A stretch of DNA of 64,000 nucleotides from Sphaerochaeta sp. (GCA_022482495.1 JAKVPA010000009.1:1-64000), one strand, 5' to 3'. Shown: positions 54,324 through 63,526, numbered from the stretch's first letter. The notes: generated by a model from the sequence alone, not told the origin. Numbers and translations are program-made.

Positions 54324-55802
54324 ATGATTTCCTACAATTATCAGGTACCTGCGCATGAGTTGTTGCTTCCATCCCCCAAAAGCATGGAAGAATCCGGCGG
54401 CCTGCTCAAACTGCACCTGGGCAGCGCCTACGCCCTTGATGAATCATTCAGACCCCTCGCTCCCCTATTGGAATCCCAGCTGGGACTGAACGAGGGATGC
54501 GAGGATGTGCTGCTTGGCCGCTCACCCGAACCGCTTCCCAAGGAGGCGTATACCCTGAAGGTCACCAAAGAGCAGGTCGTCGCCAAGGCGAGCGACATCC
54601 ACGGGATGTTCAACGCCATCCAGACGCTCCGCCAACTGTATCTGGCAAATGATGGCCTGATCCCCTGCTGTCGTATCGAGGATGCGCCGGCATTCCCATG
54701 GCGTGGGTTCATGCTGGATTGCTCCCGTCACTTTTTCCCGGTGGATGAGATCAAAAAGTTGATCGATGTGGCCGCGATGCATCATCTGAACGTCTTCCAC
54801 TGGCATCTGACTGACGACCAAGGGTGGCGTTTCCCGGTACAAGGGTATCCCCGGCTGGAGGAGATCGCCAGCAAACGGGTTGACCACGCGTACACCGACG
54901 GCCGGACCTATGGTGGCTTCTACAGCGAAGCGGACATCAAGGATGTGGTCCAGTTTGCCGAGGAGCGGATGGTTACCGTCGTGCCGGAGATCGAATGCCC
55001 CGGCCACGCGAGCGCGCTGCTCGCCGCCTATCCGGAGCTGGGCTGTTCCGGCGGCCCCTACCATGTGCGTGACCAGTGGGGGATATTCCCCGAGGTGATG
55101 TGCCCGGGCGAAGAGAAGGTGTTTGCCTTCATGGAAGCCGCCTTGGACAGCCTGTGCAGGCTGTTCCCCGGCCCATACATCCACATTGGGGGGGATGAGT
55201 GCCCCCACACCGCGTGGAAAAGCTGTCCCAAATGCCAGAAACGGATGCGGGAGGAAGGAATCGCCAACGAGGATGAACTGCAGGGCTGGTTCACCACCAA
55301 GATCGCCGAAATGGTCCACGCCCGTGGGAAGCGGTGCATCGGTTGGGATGAGGTGTGGGAATTCGCCGCGAAGGACAGCCTTCCGGATGATTTGATCATC
55401 ATGTCATGGAGAGGCGCCGAAGGAGGCGTTTCCGCGGCAAAGCAGGGACACCAGATCATCATGTGCCCCAATACGGAAGGCGTCTATCTGGATTACCGGC
55501 ATACCAATGATCCCAACGAGCCGGGAAACCTGGGGGTCTCCACCATCATGCAGACGGCGCGGTTCGATCCCATCAAGGAAGGCGTGGACCGTTCTCTGGT
55601 ATTGGGAGGACAAGGAAACCTTTGGACGGAGAAAGTGCCGTTCGGAAGGATGGCGGAGTATCTGTTCTACCCTCGTCTCGCTGTCATCGCCGAGCGTCTG
55701 TGGCAACCACAGGATCCGGCAGGGCTGCCCGACAAACTCTCCTGGGAAGGGAAGAAGCTGGACAAACTTGGCGTTCTCTCCTACCGGGGCCCGTTGGAAT
55801 AA
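54324..55802 (+). CDS. beta-N-acetylhexosaminidase (GH20)
   Basis: 492-aa GH20 enzyme that removes terminal beta-GlcNAc or beta-GalNAc. The N-terminal GH20b-type domain (about 20-120) is followed by the barrel. HHLNVFHWHLTDDQGWRFP, PEIECPGHA and the catalytic Asp-Glu pair in HIGGDECPHTAW (about 288-296) are clear. It has no signal peptide, so it acts inside the cell on imported oligosaccharide. GGAGG precedes the ATG at 54324. It is divergent from the ROK-ABC operon. Confidence 0.95.
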   Translation: MISYNYQVPAHELLLPSPKSMEESGGLLKLHLGSAYALDESFRPLAPLLESQLGLNEGCEDVLLGRSPEPLPKEAYTLKVTKEQVVAKASDIHGMFNAIQTLRQLYLANDGLIPCCRIEDAPAFPWRGFMLDCSRHFFPVDEIKKLIDVAAMHHLNVFHWHLTDDQGWRFPVQGYPRLEEIASKRVDHAYTDGRTYGGFYSEADIKDVVQFAEERMVTVVPEIECPGHASALLAAYPELGCSGGPYHVRDQWGIFPEVMCPGEEKVFAFMEAALDSLCRLFPGPYIHIGGDECPHTAWKSCPKCQKRMREEGIANEDELQGWFTTKIAEMVHARGKRCIGWDEVWEFAAKDSLPDDLIIMSWRGAEGGVSAAKQGHQIIMCPNTEGVYLDYRHTNDPNEPGNLGVSTIMQTARFDPIKEGVDRSLVLGGQGNLWTEKVPFGRMAEYLFYPRLAVIAERLWQPQDPAGLPDKLSWEGKKLDKLGVLSYRGPLE

Positions 55803-55820
55803 ACGCCTTTGGACATGAAG

Positions 55821-55848
55821 AAACCTCCCCGTCATGAGGAGGTTTTTT
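55821..55848 (+). terminator. intrinsic terminator of GH20 gene
   Basis: AAACCTCC (55821-55828), 9-base loop, GGAGGTTT (55838-55845) and a six-T run. Confidence 0.9.
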
Positions 55849-55853
55849 CATCT

Positions 55854-56150
55854 TCACGAGCGCTTCTGGTATTTTTCCTGGAGCAGGTGATGTTCTCCAT
55901 CCCGATAGATCAACAGGTTGAAGCCAACCTTGGTGATCACTTCCCCACCCACCTTGTCAGCGAGTTGGTGGCCGATCGTCTCCGCATCCTCTTTGTGGGA
56001 TTGGAAACGCACCTTCACCAGTTCCTGCGCCTTCAGCGCCAGATCCAGATGCGCCGCGACACGATCATCAAAGCCGTTCTTCCCTACCATGACCACCGGG
56101 GAGAGCGTCTGCCCATAGTTCCGTAAAAACGCGCGAAAATCACTGTCCAT
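55854..56150 (-). CDS. yhbY: ribosome assembly RNA-binding protein YhbY (CRM domain)
   Basis: 98-aa single CRM-domain protein, the standard YhbY size. VMVGKNGFDDRVAAHLDLALKA, VKVRFQSHKED and GHQLADKVGGEVITKVG match the family, including the glycine-rich loop. It binds large-subunit precursor rRNA. It lies between the acyl-CoA ligase gene upstream on its strand and the GH20 terminator. Confidence 0.92.
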   Translation of the reverse strand: MDSDFRAFLRNYGQTLSPVVMVGKNGFDDRVAAHLDLALKAQELVKVRFQSHKEDAETIGHQLADKVGGEVITKVGFNLLIYRDGEHHLLQEKYQKRS

Positions 56151-56183
56151 AGGCGGAACGCTACTCCTTTTCTCCTGCTTGGT

Positions 56184-57917
56184 CTAGTCCTGGTACTGCT
56201 TAGTCACCAAAAAGCGCTTGACCTTTTTCGTCGAAGTCATCGGAAACGGCTCATCAACTACGGTGACCCGTTCGATCTTCTTGTAACTCTGCAGCTCCTT
56301 GTTCACTTCGGAGACAATCTCTTCCATCCGTTTCTGGATGAGCGCCTTGCCATCCTGGGGATGGGCGTCCATCACGCTCTTGGCGTACTTCTGGTCGGGA
56401 TAGATCAACGCGCGGATTCCTTCGCTCTTCGTCTCCTTGTCGATCAGATACCCGATGACGCAGATCGTGTCGATCTCCTCGTACAGCTGGAAGTGGTCCT
56501 CAATCTCCTCGGGGAACACGTTCTTTCCGCCTTCGGTGACGATGATGTTCTTCGCCCGTCCGGTGAGGTAGAGGAATTTGTCCGCCCCGATGTGCCCGAC
56601 ATCTCCGGTATTCAGCCATCCATCATCGGAGAGCACCTCTTTGGTGGCTTCTTCGTTGTGGTAGTAGCCTTGCATGACGTTCGGTCCCTTGATGTAGATC
56701 AAGCCGTTGCCATCCTCATCGGGATCGACGATCTTCACCTCTTCCAACGGGAACGAACGTCCCACGCTGGTCAGTACGAAATGGTAGATCGGGTTCAGGT
56801 GGGTGATGGGGCTCGCCTCGGTAAGTCCATACCCCTGGACAAAGTCAATACCCAACTCGTTGAACATCCGGAACGTCGACGGGGGAAGAGGTCCTCCACC
56901 GCAGATGCAGATGCGGTTCTCCGCAAGTGAAAGCTGGGAGAGCAACGGTTTGAACATCTTCTTGCCGATGTTCTTGCCGAACTGCTTCTTCAACAGTCCG
57001 GAGAAGCCCATCATCATGCGGACGACGCCGTAGACGACGATTCCTTTCTTCCGCACGCCTTTCATCAAGGCGGCGATCATCTTGTTGAACAGCATCGGCA
57101 CGCCGAGGAACATCGTCACGTGCCCTTCCTTCAGTTCCTTCAATACCTGGCTGATGACCAACCGCTTGCCGAAGATACAGGCAGCGCCCACGGAGAACGA
57201 CTCGACGAACACCGCCAGCATCGTGTAGGCGTGATGGATCGGCAGAATGGCGTAGAACACATCGGTGGAGAAAATGTCCATCTGGGACTGCGCAATGAAA
57301 CAATCGCTGACCAGGTTCTTGTGGCTGAGCATGACGCCTTTGGGCGTTCCCGTCGTACCGCTGGTGAACAGGATGGCGGCGGTATCCGTCTCCACCGCTT
57401 TGGTCCGCGGCAGTTCTTCCGTTTCCTGGCAGTCCAAAAGGAACGGATGATCCGGATCATCCTCCTCCAACGAAACCTTGAACGAGGTATGCTTACCCAC
57501 GTCGTTGATGCGTTCCCTGTCGACGCACAGACCTTTCAGACCGGCGAAGTCGATCAATTTCTCCATTTCATCATCGTGGAGGGAGTAATCCAATGGAACC
57601 ACGATGGCCCCACTGTACAGGATCCCCAGGTAGGCGATGGCCCATTCCGGGCTGTTCTTGCCGGTCACCCCGACCCTGTCTCCTTTCACCACGCCTTTGG
57701 AAACAAGCCAGTTGCCGAACCGAGAGATTTTTTCCCTGGCTTGGGCATAGGTGAACACTTCCTTCTTTGGGGACATCGCGATGAAACTGTTGTTGTTCGG
57801 GTACCGTTTTGTCGTGATGTCAAACAATTCCACCACCGTGGGCCATTCTCCGGTGAAGTCTTTTCCCCGGAACTCATCAAGCCATTTCCAGACTGATCCA
57901 TCATCGCGCAATTCCAT
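56184..57917 (-). CDS. long-chain acyl-CoA synthetase / AMP-binding protein
   Basis: 577-aa adenylate-forming ligase. The loops TSGTTGTPKGVMLSH, GYGLTEASP and LNTGDVGHIGADKFLYLTGR are clear, and the C-terminal lysine region ends TSTKKVKRFLV. It is related to the protein at 35221-37029 but lacks its basic N-terminus and C-terminal tail. AGAGGAG precedes the ATG at 57917. It probably feeds exogenous fatty acids into lipids. Confidence 0.9.
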   Translation of the reverse strand: MELRDDGSVWKWLDEFRGKDFTGEWPTVVELFDITTKRYPNNNSFIAMSPKKEVFTYAQAREKISRFGNWLVSKGVVKGDRVGVTGKNSPEWAIAYLGILYSGAIVVPLDYSLHDDEMEKLIDFAGLKGLCVDRERINDVGKHTSFKVSLEEDDPDHPFLLDCQETEELPRTKAVETDTAAILFTSGTTGTPKGVMLSHKNLVSDCFIAQSQMDIFSTDVFYAILPIHHAYTMLAVFVESFSVGAACIFGKRLVISQVLKELKEGHVTMFLGVPMLFNKMIAALMKGVRKKGIVVYGVVRMMMGFSGLLKKQFGKNIGKKMFKPLLSQLSLAENRICICGGGPLPPSTFRMFNELGIDFVQGYGLTEASPITHLNPIYHFVLTSVGRSFPLEEVKIVDPDEDGNGLIYIKGPNVMQGYYHNEEATKEVLSDDGWLNTGDVGHIGADKFLYLTGRAKNIIVTEGGKNVFPEEIEDHFQLYEEIDTICVIGYLIDKETKSEGIRALIYPDQKYAKSVMDAHPQDGKALIQKRMEEIVSEVNKELQSYKKIERVTVVDEPFPMTSTKKVKRFLVTKQYQD

Positions 57918-58023
57918 TTCGACAACGCTCCTCTCTGAGATGGTTGTATCGTATCCCCCGTAGGGGAAATATGCAATATTTATATTGACGAAAAGTGTAA
58001 GATTGTCATAAAAGTGGCCATCC

Positions 58024-58052
58024 TTGCCCATTTTCCGTTTTGTGGCTACACT
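58024..58052 (+). promoter_or_regulatory. promoter of folC operon
   Basis: TTGCCC (58024-58029), a 17-base spacer and TACACT (58047-58052). The folC ATG starts nine bases after the -10, so the transcript would have almost no leader. Confidence 0.6.
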
Positions 58053-58061
58053 CTTGTCGCT

Positions 58062-59396
58062 ATGGATTTCACCTCATTCGATGAAGTCGTCTCCTACATG
58101 GAGAGCTTCACCAACCTGGAAAAACAGGTCGACCACTATACGGTACGCACGTACCGACTTGACCGCATGCGCGCGTTGATGGACCATTTCGGGCACCCCG
58201 AGCGCGCCTATCGGAAACTGCACATCGCCGGCAGCAAAGGAAAGGGCTCCACGGCGAGTTATCTGGCCAGTGGATTGGTGGCGCTTGGCTATCGCACCGG
58301 ACTGTATCTCTCCCCTCATCTGTTTGACTACCGGGAACGGTTCTTGGTGGATGGCGCGTTCGCCGATGACGCGTCGCTGGTGAAAGCGGGAAACATTCTG
58401 AAACAGGGAGTCGATGACTTCACCTTCACCGACCAATGGGGCGAGACAAAACCGACGACCTTCGAGTTGTACACCACCTTCGCGTTTCTCCTGTACAAGG
58501 AACTGCGCTGTGACTGGGTAGTGTTGGAAACCGGCCTGGGAGGCCGGCTGGACGCAACCAACGTGGTCATCCCCGAAGCGAGCATCCTCTGCCCCATTGA
58601 ACTGGAGCATACCCGGATCCTGGGAGACACCATCGAGAAGATCGCCATTGAGAAAAGCAAGATCATCAAGGACGGGGTTCCCGCGTTCGTTGGCTTGGAG
58701 ACGGAGGACGCCATGCGGGTTTTCCAGAACGAAGCGAAAGAACGGAACAGCCGGCTCTACAGTCTGGCCGAAGAATTGAAGGCGATGGAATACCGGACCA
58801 CGTTCCAAGGAGAACGGGTGCATCTGGTGTGGAACAATGGGATGGAAGATCATCTGACGCTGAAGATGATCGGGGAAGTACAGGCACAGAACGCGGCGCT
58901 GGCGCTCCTGACCCTTCGGACCCTTGGGCTGTACGACGCCCAGAAAACCATCCCGGCGTTGGAAGCGAACACGCTTCCCGGACGGTTTGAAAAGATTTCC
59001 GACGCGCCCGCCATCTACGTGGATGGGGCCCATACGGTCAATTCACTCCGCGCGCTGGTCCATTCGTATGTCAGTCTGTACCCCGAAGGTGAACGCACCG
59101 TCATCTACGGCGCTCTGCTGGACAAGGACCACCGGCATATGTGTTCCTTGCTTCTCTCCGCGTTCACCCACATTCTGATCAGCACCCCGGGCACGTACAA
59201 GAAAAGCGACATCAACGCCATCTATGAGGTGTTCATGGCCGATCCCGCGTCCAAGGGCAAGGACATCCGTTTGATCCCGGACAACCGGCAGGCGCTCTCT
59301 GAGGCCAAACGGCTGGCGGGACCAGACGGCGCGATCCTCGTCACTGGTTCTTTCTATCTTTCCGGAGCCATCGATCATCTGGTGCGAGGCAAATGA
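58062..59396 (+). CDS. folC: folylpolyglutamate synthase / dihydrofolate synthase
   Basis: Mur-ligase-like enzyme of 444 aa that adds glutamate to folates. The ATP loop is HIAGSKGKGSTASYLASG (Ser replaces the usual Thr-Asn), followed by YRTGLYLSPHLFDYRERF, ETGLGGRLDATNV and a C-terminal domain with VDGAHTVNSLRALV. There is no convincing ribosome site, and the promoter is immediately upstream. The end overlaps the next gene by ATGA. Confidence 0.93.
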   Translation: MDFTSFDEVVSYMESFTNLEKQVDHYTVRTYRLDRMRALMDHFGHPERAYRKLHIAGSKGKGSTASYLASGLVALGYRTGLYLSPHLFDYRERFLVDGAFADDASLVKAGNILKQGVDDFTFTDQWGETKPTTFELYTTFAFLLYKELRCDWVVLETGLGGRLDATNVVIPEASILCPIELEHTRILGDTIEKIAIEKSKIIKDGVPAFVGLETEDAMRVFQNEAKERNSRLYSLAEELKAMEYRTTFQGERVHLVWNNGMEDHLTLKMIGEVQAQNAALALLTLRTLGLYDAQKTIPALEANTLPGRFEKISDAPAIYVDGAHTVNSLRALVHSYVSLYPEGERTVIYGALLDKDHRHMCSLLLSAFTHILISTPGTYKKSDINAIYEVFMADPASKGKDIRLIPDNRQALSEAKRLAGPDGAILVTGSFYLSGAIDHLVRGK

Positions 59397-59929
59397 TGGA
59401 ACCGATGCGGCTGTTCATCGGCATCCCCGTTCCTCCGGACGCCGTTTCCCGTATCAGAGACATCCAAGATGACCTGAAGGACCACGTCAGTCGGGGAACG
59501 TTCAGCGACGAAGGGAATTTCCATCTCACCTTGGCGTTTCTCGGCGGGACCGACCCCGATCGCGTCCCTTCCCTCATCAAGGCGCTTTCCCCCATCGACG
59601 GAACGGAGTTCTCCCTCACCTTCTCCCATTTCGGAACGTTCCGAGGCAAACAGGGGGATGTAGCGTTCATCGCCCCCGATGAGGAACCGGCGCTTCAGTC
59701 GCTCAACGACCAAGTGACAAAAGCACTCAAGGGCGCATCATTTCCCTTTGACGACCGGCCGTTCCGCCCACACCTGACGTTGGGAAGAAACGTGCGGTTC
59801 TCAGGAGCATACCATCCTTCGTTTTCCCCGATCTCCTTTGGATGCCGCTCATTCCACCTGTACCACTCCCATCGGATTGACGGAAAACTGACCTACACCC
59901 CATTGGCCACATTCGTCCTGGCGGGTTGA
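59393..59929 (+). CDS. thpR: RNA 2',3'-cyclic phosphodiesterase
   Basis: 178-aa 2H phosphoesterase. The two catalytic HxTx motifs are HLTLAFLG (about 44) and HLTLGRN (about 127). The family opens 2',3'-cyclic phosphates on RNA ends. The start is ATGATG overlapping the folC stop, so either ATG could be used. Confidence 0.92.
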   Translation: MMEPMRLFIGIPVPPDAVSRIRDIQDDLKDHVSRGTFSDEGNFHLTLAFLGGTDPDRVPSLIKALSPIDGTEFSLTFSHFGTFRGKQGDVAFIAPDEEPALQSLNDQVTKALKGASFPFDDRPFRPHLTLGRNVRFSGAYHPSFSPISFGCRSFHLYHSHRIDGKLTYTPLATFVLAG

Positions 59930-59962
59930 CTTTCCTTTCCTGCATGGTACAGTGAGAGGAAG

Positions 59963-60736
59963 ATGGAATCATACCAACATCTCAACGCCGCTGCCTGGGA
60001 CTGGGAGTCCCAGCGGGGCAACATATGGACGGAAGGGACGGACGACGCCTCCGTCGAGCGGGCCCGCGCCGGGAATCCCGCCATTTCCCTGACCCCGTTC
60101 AAACCGGTACCCATTCCTTGGATTGCGCCGTTTCACGGAGAACAAACGCTTTGCATCGGTTCCGGTGGCGGACAACAGGCCATTCTTCTGTCCGCCTATG
60201 GATGTGAGGTCACCGACCTGGACATCTCTTCACGGCAATTGGAGAAAGACAGGGAAATGGCGGAACGCCACCATGTCCCGGTCCGGACGGAACAGGGGGA
60301 TATGCAGGATCTCTCCCGCTTTGCTGACGGCATGTTCTCCCTGGTGTTCAATCCGACCTCCACCTGTTTCGTCGCCGACGTCACCAAAGTATATCGAGAG
60401 ACGTTCCGCGTGTTGCGGCACGGAGGCTGCTTCCTCACCTCGGTCACCAACCCGGCGATGTACCTGTTCAACGAAAAACTGATCCCCAAGGGAAAACTCA
60501 AAGTCCGTTACACGCTTCCTTACAGTGATTTGAAAAGCTTGTCTCAAAAGGAAATCCACGCCATGCGCGCTCGGCACGATACGTTCGAATTCTCCCATTC
60601 GATGAACAGTCTCATTGGAGGATTATGCCGGGCGGGATACGTCATTGAAGATTTTTATACGGATGAAAGCGGGAACCAGACGCTTGACAGCTTCCTCGGA
60701 GAATGCTATTTCGGCGTCAAAGCGAGGAAACCATGA
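59963..60736 (+). CDS. class I SAM-dependent methyltransferase
   Basis: 257-aa methyltransferase. The SAM loop is TLCIGSGGGQQAILL (about 62) followed by VTDLDISSRQLE and GDMQDLSRFADGMFSLVF. Substrate unknown; relatives act on small molecules or tRNA. It is 34 bp after thpR and overlaps the next gene by ATGA. Confidence 0.88.
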   Translation: MESYQHLNAAAWDWESQRGNIWTEGTDDASVERARAGNPAISLTPFKPVPIPWIAPFHGEQTLCIGSGGGQQAILLSAYGCEVTDLDISSRQLEKDREMAERHHVPVRTEQGDMQDLSRFADGMFSLVFNPTSTCFVADVTKVYRETFRVLRHGGCFLTSVTNPAMYLFNEKLIPKGKLKVRYTLPYSDLKSLSQKEIHAMRARHDTFEFSHSMNSLIGGLCRAGYVIEDFYTDESGNQTLDSFLGECYFGVKARKP

Positions 60737-61608
60737 TCGATCCATTTTCGCGCATGCTGGTCTGTGATCGGAAGGAACCCCTCTGGGCATTCTCCCGGGC
60801 ACAGAACGCCCTGCTCACCGCCCGGGTCGCGGAAGTGGAGGCGTTCAACACCTATGGCCCAAGAGATCACCGTTTCCTCAACCGGTTGCTTGACCTGGCC
60901 CAGGCGGAACAGACGGCAAAGGAGTATGACCGTTCATTGGAAAGCTGCCTTGCGTTCGACCGGTACGCCAAAGGTTCCGGAATGTTGCCCCTCAGGCTGG
61001 AGAACATCCATCTGATCATCCAAACCCAACTTGCCAAGGGAGACCTCATCGAAGCGGATGAACTCTCCTCCGCGATTCTCAAGGAAACCCACGGTACCGT
61101 ACTCGGGCAATGGGGAAGCTTCTGGCGTCTGAAAATCCTCAGTCTTCGCGCTGACATCCTGAAGGAGAAAGGACTTCCTGCGTTGGAACGGAAAACGAGG
61201 GAAGACGTTCTCGCCTCTTTTGCCGGAGAATTCGGAACGAACCTGTTTGAAACCCAGATCCTGCGCATGTACCTGGGAGAGTGCGAGGAACGGTTGAAGG
61301 CGTGGAACGACGCGCGGGGAGACTATGAATCCGTCTACGCGGCGTTTCAGATCAACGGATGGTTCTCCACCGCGGAGGACAAAATCTCATTGCTGGCCCA
61401 TTGGCATCGGGTTTTGTACCGGGTGGGAGACACGGAACGAGCCATGGAAACCCGCTTCTGGATCCTGAATATGCTCAAGCGGGCGTTCCCTACCGGGACG
61501 CCGCAACGAAAGCAGGTGATCACCTACCTTCGCGATTCCGCGCGGGATGAGCGTGAGACACCAGAGCCTTCCCTTTCTTCCCATCCCAGACCGTCCATCC
61601 GCTGGTGA
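60733..61608 (+). CDS. hypothetical protein with TPR-like helical repeats
   Basis: 291-aa soluble, mostly helical protein. Blocks such as FLNRLLDLAQAEQTAKEYDR and LGECEERLKAWNDARGDYE resemble tetratricopeptide repeats, but no exact family is recognised. The start overlaps the methyltransferase stop by ATGA. The last 30 codons overlap the convergent 4Fe-4S gene by 89 bp, which is unusual; the final 20 residues are polar and disordered. Confidence 0.7.
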   Translation: MIDPFSRMLVCDRKEPLWAFSRAQNALLTARVAEVEAFNTYGPRDHRFLNRLLDLAQAEQTAKEYDRSLESCLAFDRYAKGSGMLPLRLENIHLIIQTQLAKGDLIEADELSSAILKETHGTVLGQWGSFWRLKILSLRADILKEKGLPALERKTREDVLASFAGEFGTNLFETQILRMYLGECEERLKAWNDARGDYESVYAAFQINGWFSTAEDKISLLAHWHRVLYRVGDTERAMETRFWILNMLKRAFPTGTPQRKQVITYLRDSARDERETPEPSLSSHPRPSIRW

Positions 61609-62422
61609 CCGCGCCGGTGGGACAGACCGCCTTACACCGTCCGCACCGGATGCACAGGCTCTGGTTGGGATTTTTGTAGACGGACAAATCCATCGGGCAC
61701 GCTTTTGTGCAAGCGTCGCAGTGGATGCAGGTCTTCTCATCCACCCGATAACGATACACACTGATACGGTTGAACTGTCCGTAGATCGCCCCCAGCGGGC
61801 AGAGATACCGGCAGAATGGCCGGTAGACAAACACGGAAAGCGCCGCGACGACGATCAGGATGGAAAGCTTCCAATGATACAGGAATCCCAATGACGAACG
61901 GAGCGCGGAATTGGCGAGAGGAAGCGGGATGCCAGCTTCAAGCGTCCCCTGCGGACACACGTACTTACAGAACCACGTCGTTCCCAGTCCGAACGCGTCC
62001 ACAGCGAACAGCGGCAACAGGATGACGAAGATGATGAGGAGCAGATACTTCAGCCAGACAAGAATCTTGTCCCCGGGAAGTTTCTTCCATTTTTTGCCAA
62101 GGGGAATCCGATGGAGCGCTTCCTGCACCAACCCGAAGGGGCAAAGCCACCCACAAACCAGACGCCCCAGAGCCGCGCCGAAGAGAAACAGCCAGCCTAC
62201 GGCATACACGATGCCGCTTTTCGTCGCCAGTGAGGACTGGAGAGACCCCAGCGGACAGGCTCCCAGCGCGCCGGGACAGGAATAGCAGTTCAGACCAGGG
62301 ACGCAGAAGGATTTGAGCGGGCCGTCATACACCCTGCCCTGACGGAAGCCGGCAAGGTATCCGTTGGAAAGCGCGCTCCAGAGAATCTGCACGATGGTTC
62401 GTTTCTCAGCCAAGGCCGACAC
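61520..62422 (-). CDS. membrane 4Fe-4S binding protein (NapH/CcoG-like)
   Basis: 300-aa protein with about five membrane helices and paired cysteine motifs. CGWLCPFG (about 90) and CRYLCPLG (about 205) flank the helices, and two 4Fe-4S ferredoxin motifs follow (CIHCDACTKACP and CIRCGRCKAVCP). It should pass electrons across or along the membrane. It overlaps the small CXXC gene by 17 bp and completes an operon with a thioredoxin-like protein. The C-terminus overlaps the convergent gene. Confidence 0.9.
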   Translation of the reverse strand: MSALAEKRTIVQILWSALSNGYLAGFRQGRVYDGPLKSFCVPGLNCYSCPGALGACPLGSLQSSLATKSGIVYAVGWLFLFGAALGRLVCGWLCPFGLVQEALHRIPLGKKWKKLPGDKILVWLKYLLLIIFVILLPLFAVDAFGLGTTWFCKYVCPQGTLEAGIPLPLANSALRSSLGFLYHWKLSILIVVAALSVFVYRPFCRYLCPLGAIYGQFNRISVYRYRVDEKTCIHCDACTKACPMDLSVYKNPNQSLCIRCGRCKAVCPTGAVTSGWTVWDGKKGKALVSHAHPARNREGR

Positions 62423-62540
62423 ACTCCAGACAGATCACGCTGGCTTTCTGCCAGACGGCGTCCATACCACCCAGATGGGCGCCGACGAACAGCATCACGA
62501 CGGCAAGCGCCACGATGCCATACCCTATCCCCCGCTTCAT
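62406..62540 (-). CDS. CD1871A-family small CXXC membrane protein
   Basis: 44-aa protein not long enough to stand out by length. It has one membrane helix (about 6-22) and ends ASVICLECVGLG with a CXXC pair at residues 37 and 40. This matches the small CXXC family found next to 4Fe-4S membrane proteins. The ATG overlaps the stop of the thioredoxin gene (ATGA), and its own end overlaps the 4Fe-4S gene by 17 bp. It may relay thiol-disulfide or electron exchange between the two. Confidence 0.82.
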   Translation of the reverse strand: MKRGIGYGIVALAVVMLFVGAHLGGMDAVWQKASVICLECVGLG

Positions 62541-63052
62541 GTCGTCTTCTCCAGCAACGCGATGATGTCACGTTCCATCGATGCCTTGTCCTGGTACCCG
62601 ATGATCGGACCGGCGATGACCTTCCCCGTCCCGTCCACGTAGAACTTGGTGGGGACTCCCTGCAGGGAGCCGACGGCGTTCATCACGGACGTTTCAGGCT
62701 GCAACGTCACTTCCTCAAGACCCGTCTGCTTGAGAATACGCTGGGCCAAGGAGACCTGTCCCATCAAGAGTTTTCCATTACGCGCCAGCACATCGGTGAC
62801 GACACCAACCACCTGGAGATCGGGATACGCCCTCTGGAGTTCGGCGATGGAAGGCATCTCCTCCCGGCAGTACCCGCAGTAGGTGGCCCATACCGTCACC
62901 ATGGTCAGTTTCCGGTTGGCGAACAAAGACTGGTCAACGGCCCGTCCGGAAAGATCATGGCCGGAAAACGAGGTGAAATCAGCGCCGAACACGGGAACGA
63001 CGGACAACAGGAAGACAAGCAACAGTGACAGGACAACGGAACGGGTGCGCAT
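62537..63052 (-). CDS. exported TlpA-like thioredoxin-fold protein
   Basis: 171-aa protein with a signal peptide (residues 1-24, ending PVFGA) and a thioredoxin domain. The active site is ATYCGYCREEM (cysteines 59 and 62) and the cis-proline is in LQGVPTKFYVD. It should reduce or oxidise disulfides outside the cytoplasm. GGAGGG precedes the ATG at 63052. It is the first gene of the three-gene redox operon. Confidence 0.92.
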   Translation of the reverse strand: MRTRSVVLSLLLVFLLSVVPVFGADFTSFSGHDLSGRAVDQSLFANRKLTMVTVWATYCGYCREEMPSIAELQRAYPDLQVVGVVTDVLARNGKLLMGQVSLAQRILKQTGLEEVTLQPETSVMNAVGSLQGVPTKFYVDGTGKVIAGPIIGYQDKASMERDIIALLEKTT

Positions 63053-63135
63053 GGATAATCCCTCCATATCGCACTGTAGCGTATGGATTTCCCTACCGTC
63101 AACCACAAACGGTTGTCCGGCGCAAACAACGCTTT

Positions 63136-63384
63136 TCAGCCCCGATAGTACTTTTTCATGATGGTCTGCCAGGTACAGGGTTCCGCAGCGGAGAAATAGC
63201 GCATGCGGAGCACGTTGAGATTACTCGGGCATTTCTGGGAAAAAAGGTTCCATTTTTCCCGGAGTTTCCCGCTGTCCATCCCATGTGGAATATAGATGCC
63301 ATTGATCCTGCACGCTTCGTCAAAATATGCCCGAAACGTGGTATTCGCGGTTGCGTCCGGAACTATTTTTTCGTGGGAATCCAT
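63136..63384 (-). CDS. small hypothetical protein
   Basis: 82-aa protein with no recognised family. It is charged, starts MDSHEKIVPDATAN and contains one cysteine pair region (QKCPSNLN, EPCTWQ). AGGCAGGC lies upstream of the ATG. It fills the gap between the redox operon and the UmuD gene on the same strand. Confidence 0.45.
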   Translation of the reverse strand: MDSHEKIVPDATANTTFRAYFDEACRINGIYIPHGMDSGKLREKWNLFSQKCPSNLNVLRMRYFSAAEPCTWQTIMKKYYRG

Positions 63385-63526
63385 GCCATGCCTGCCTGCG
63401 CTGTATTTGGGGTTCGTTCAGCCCCGACGAAAAAGCAGTCTAGCATGATTTATGAGGGGAGTCAAGGTTTCATCAGACTTGGAAAGATCATAACTTTTTG
63501 TATTGAAATAAATAAACAATCATCAC

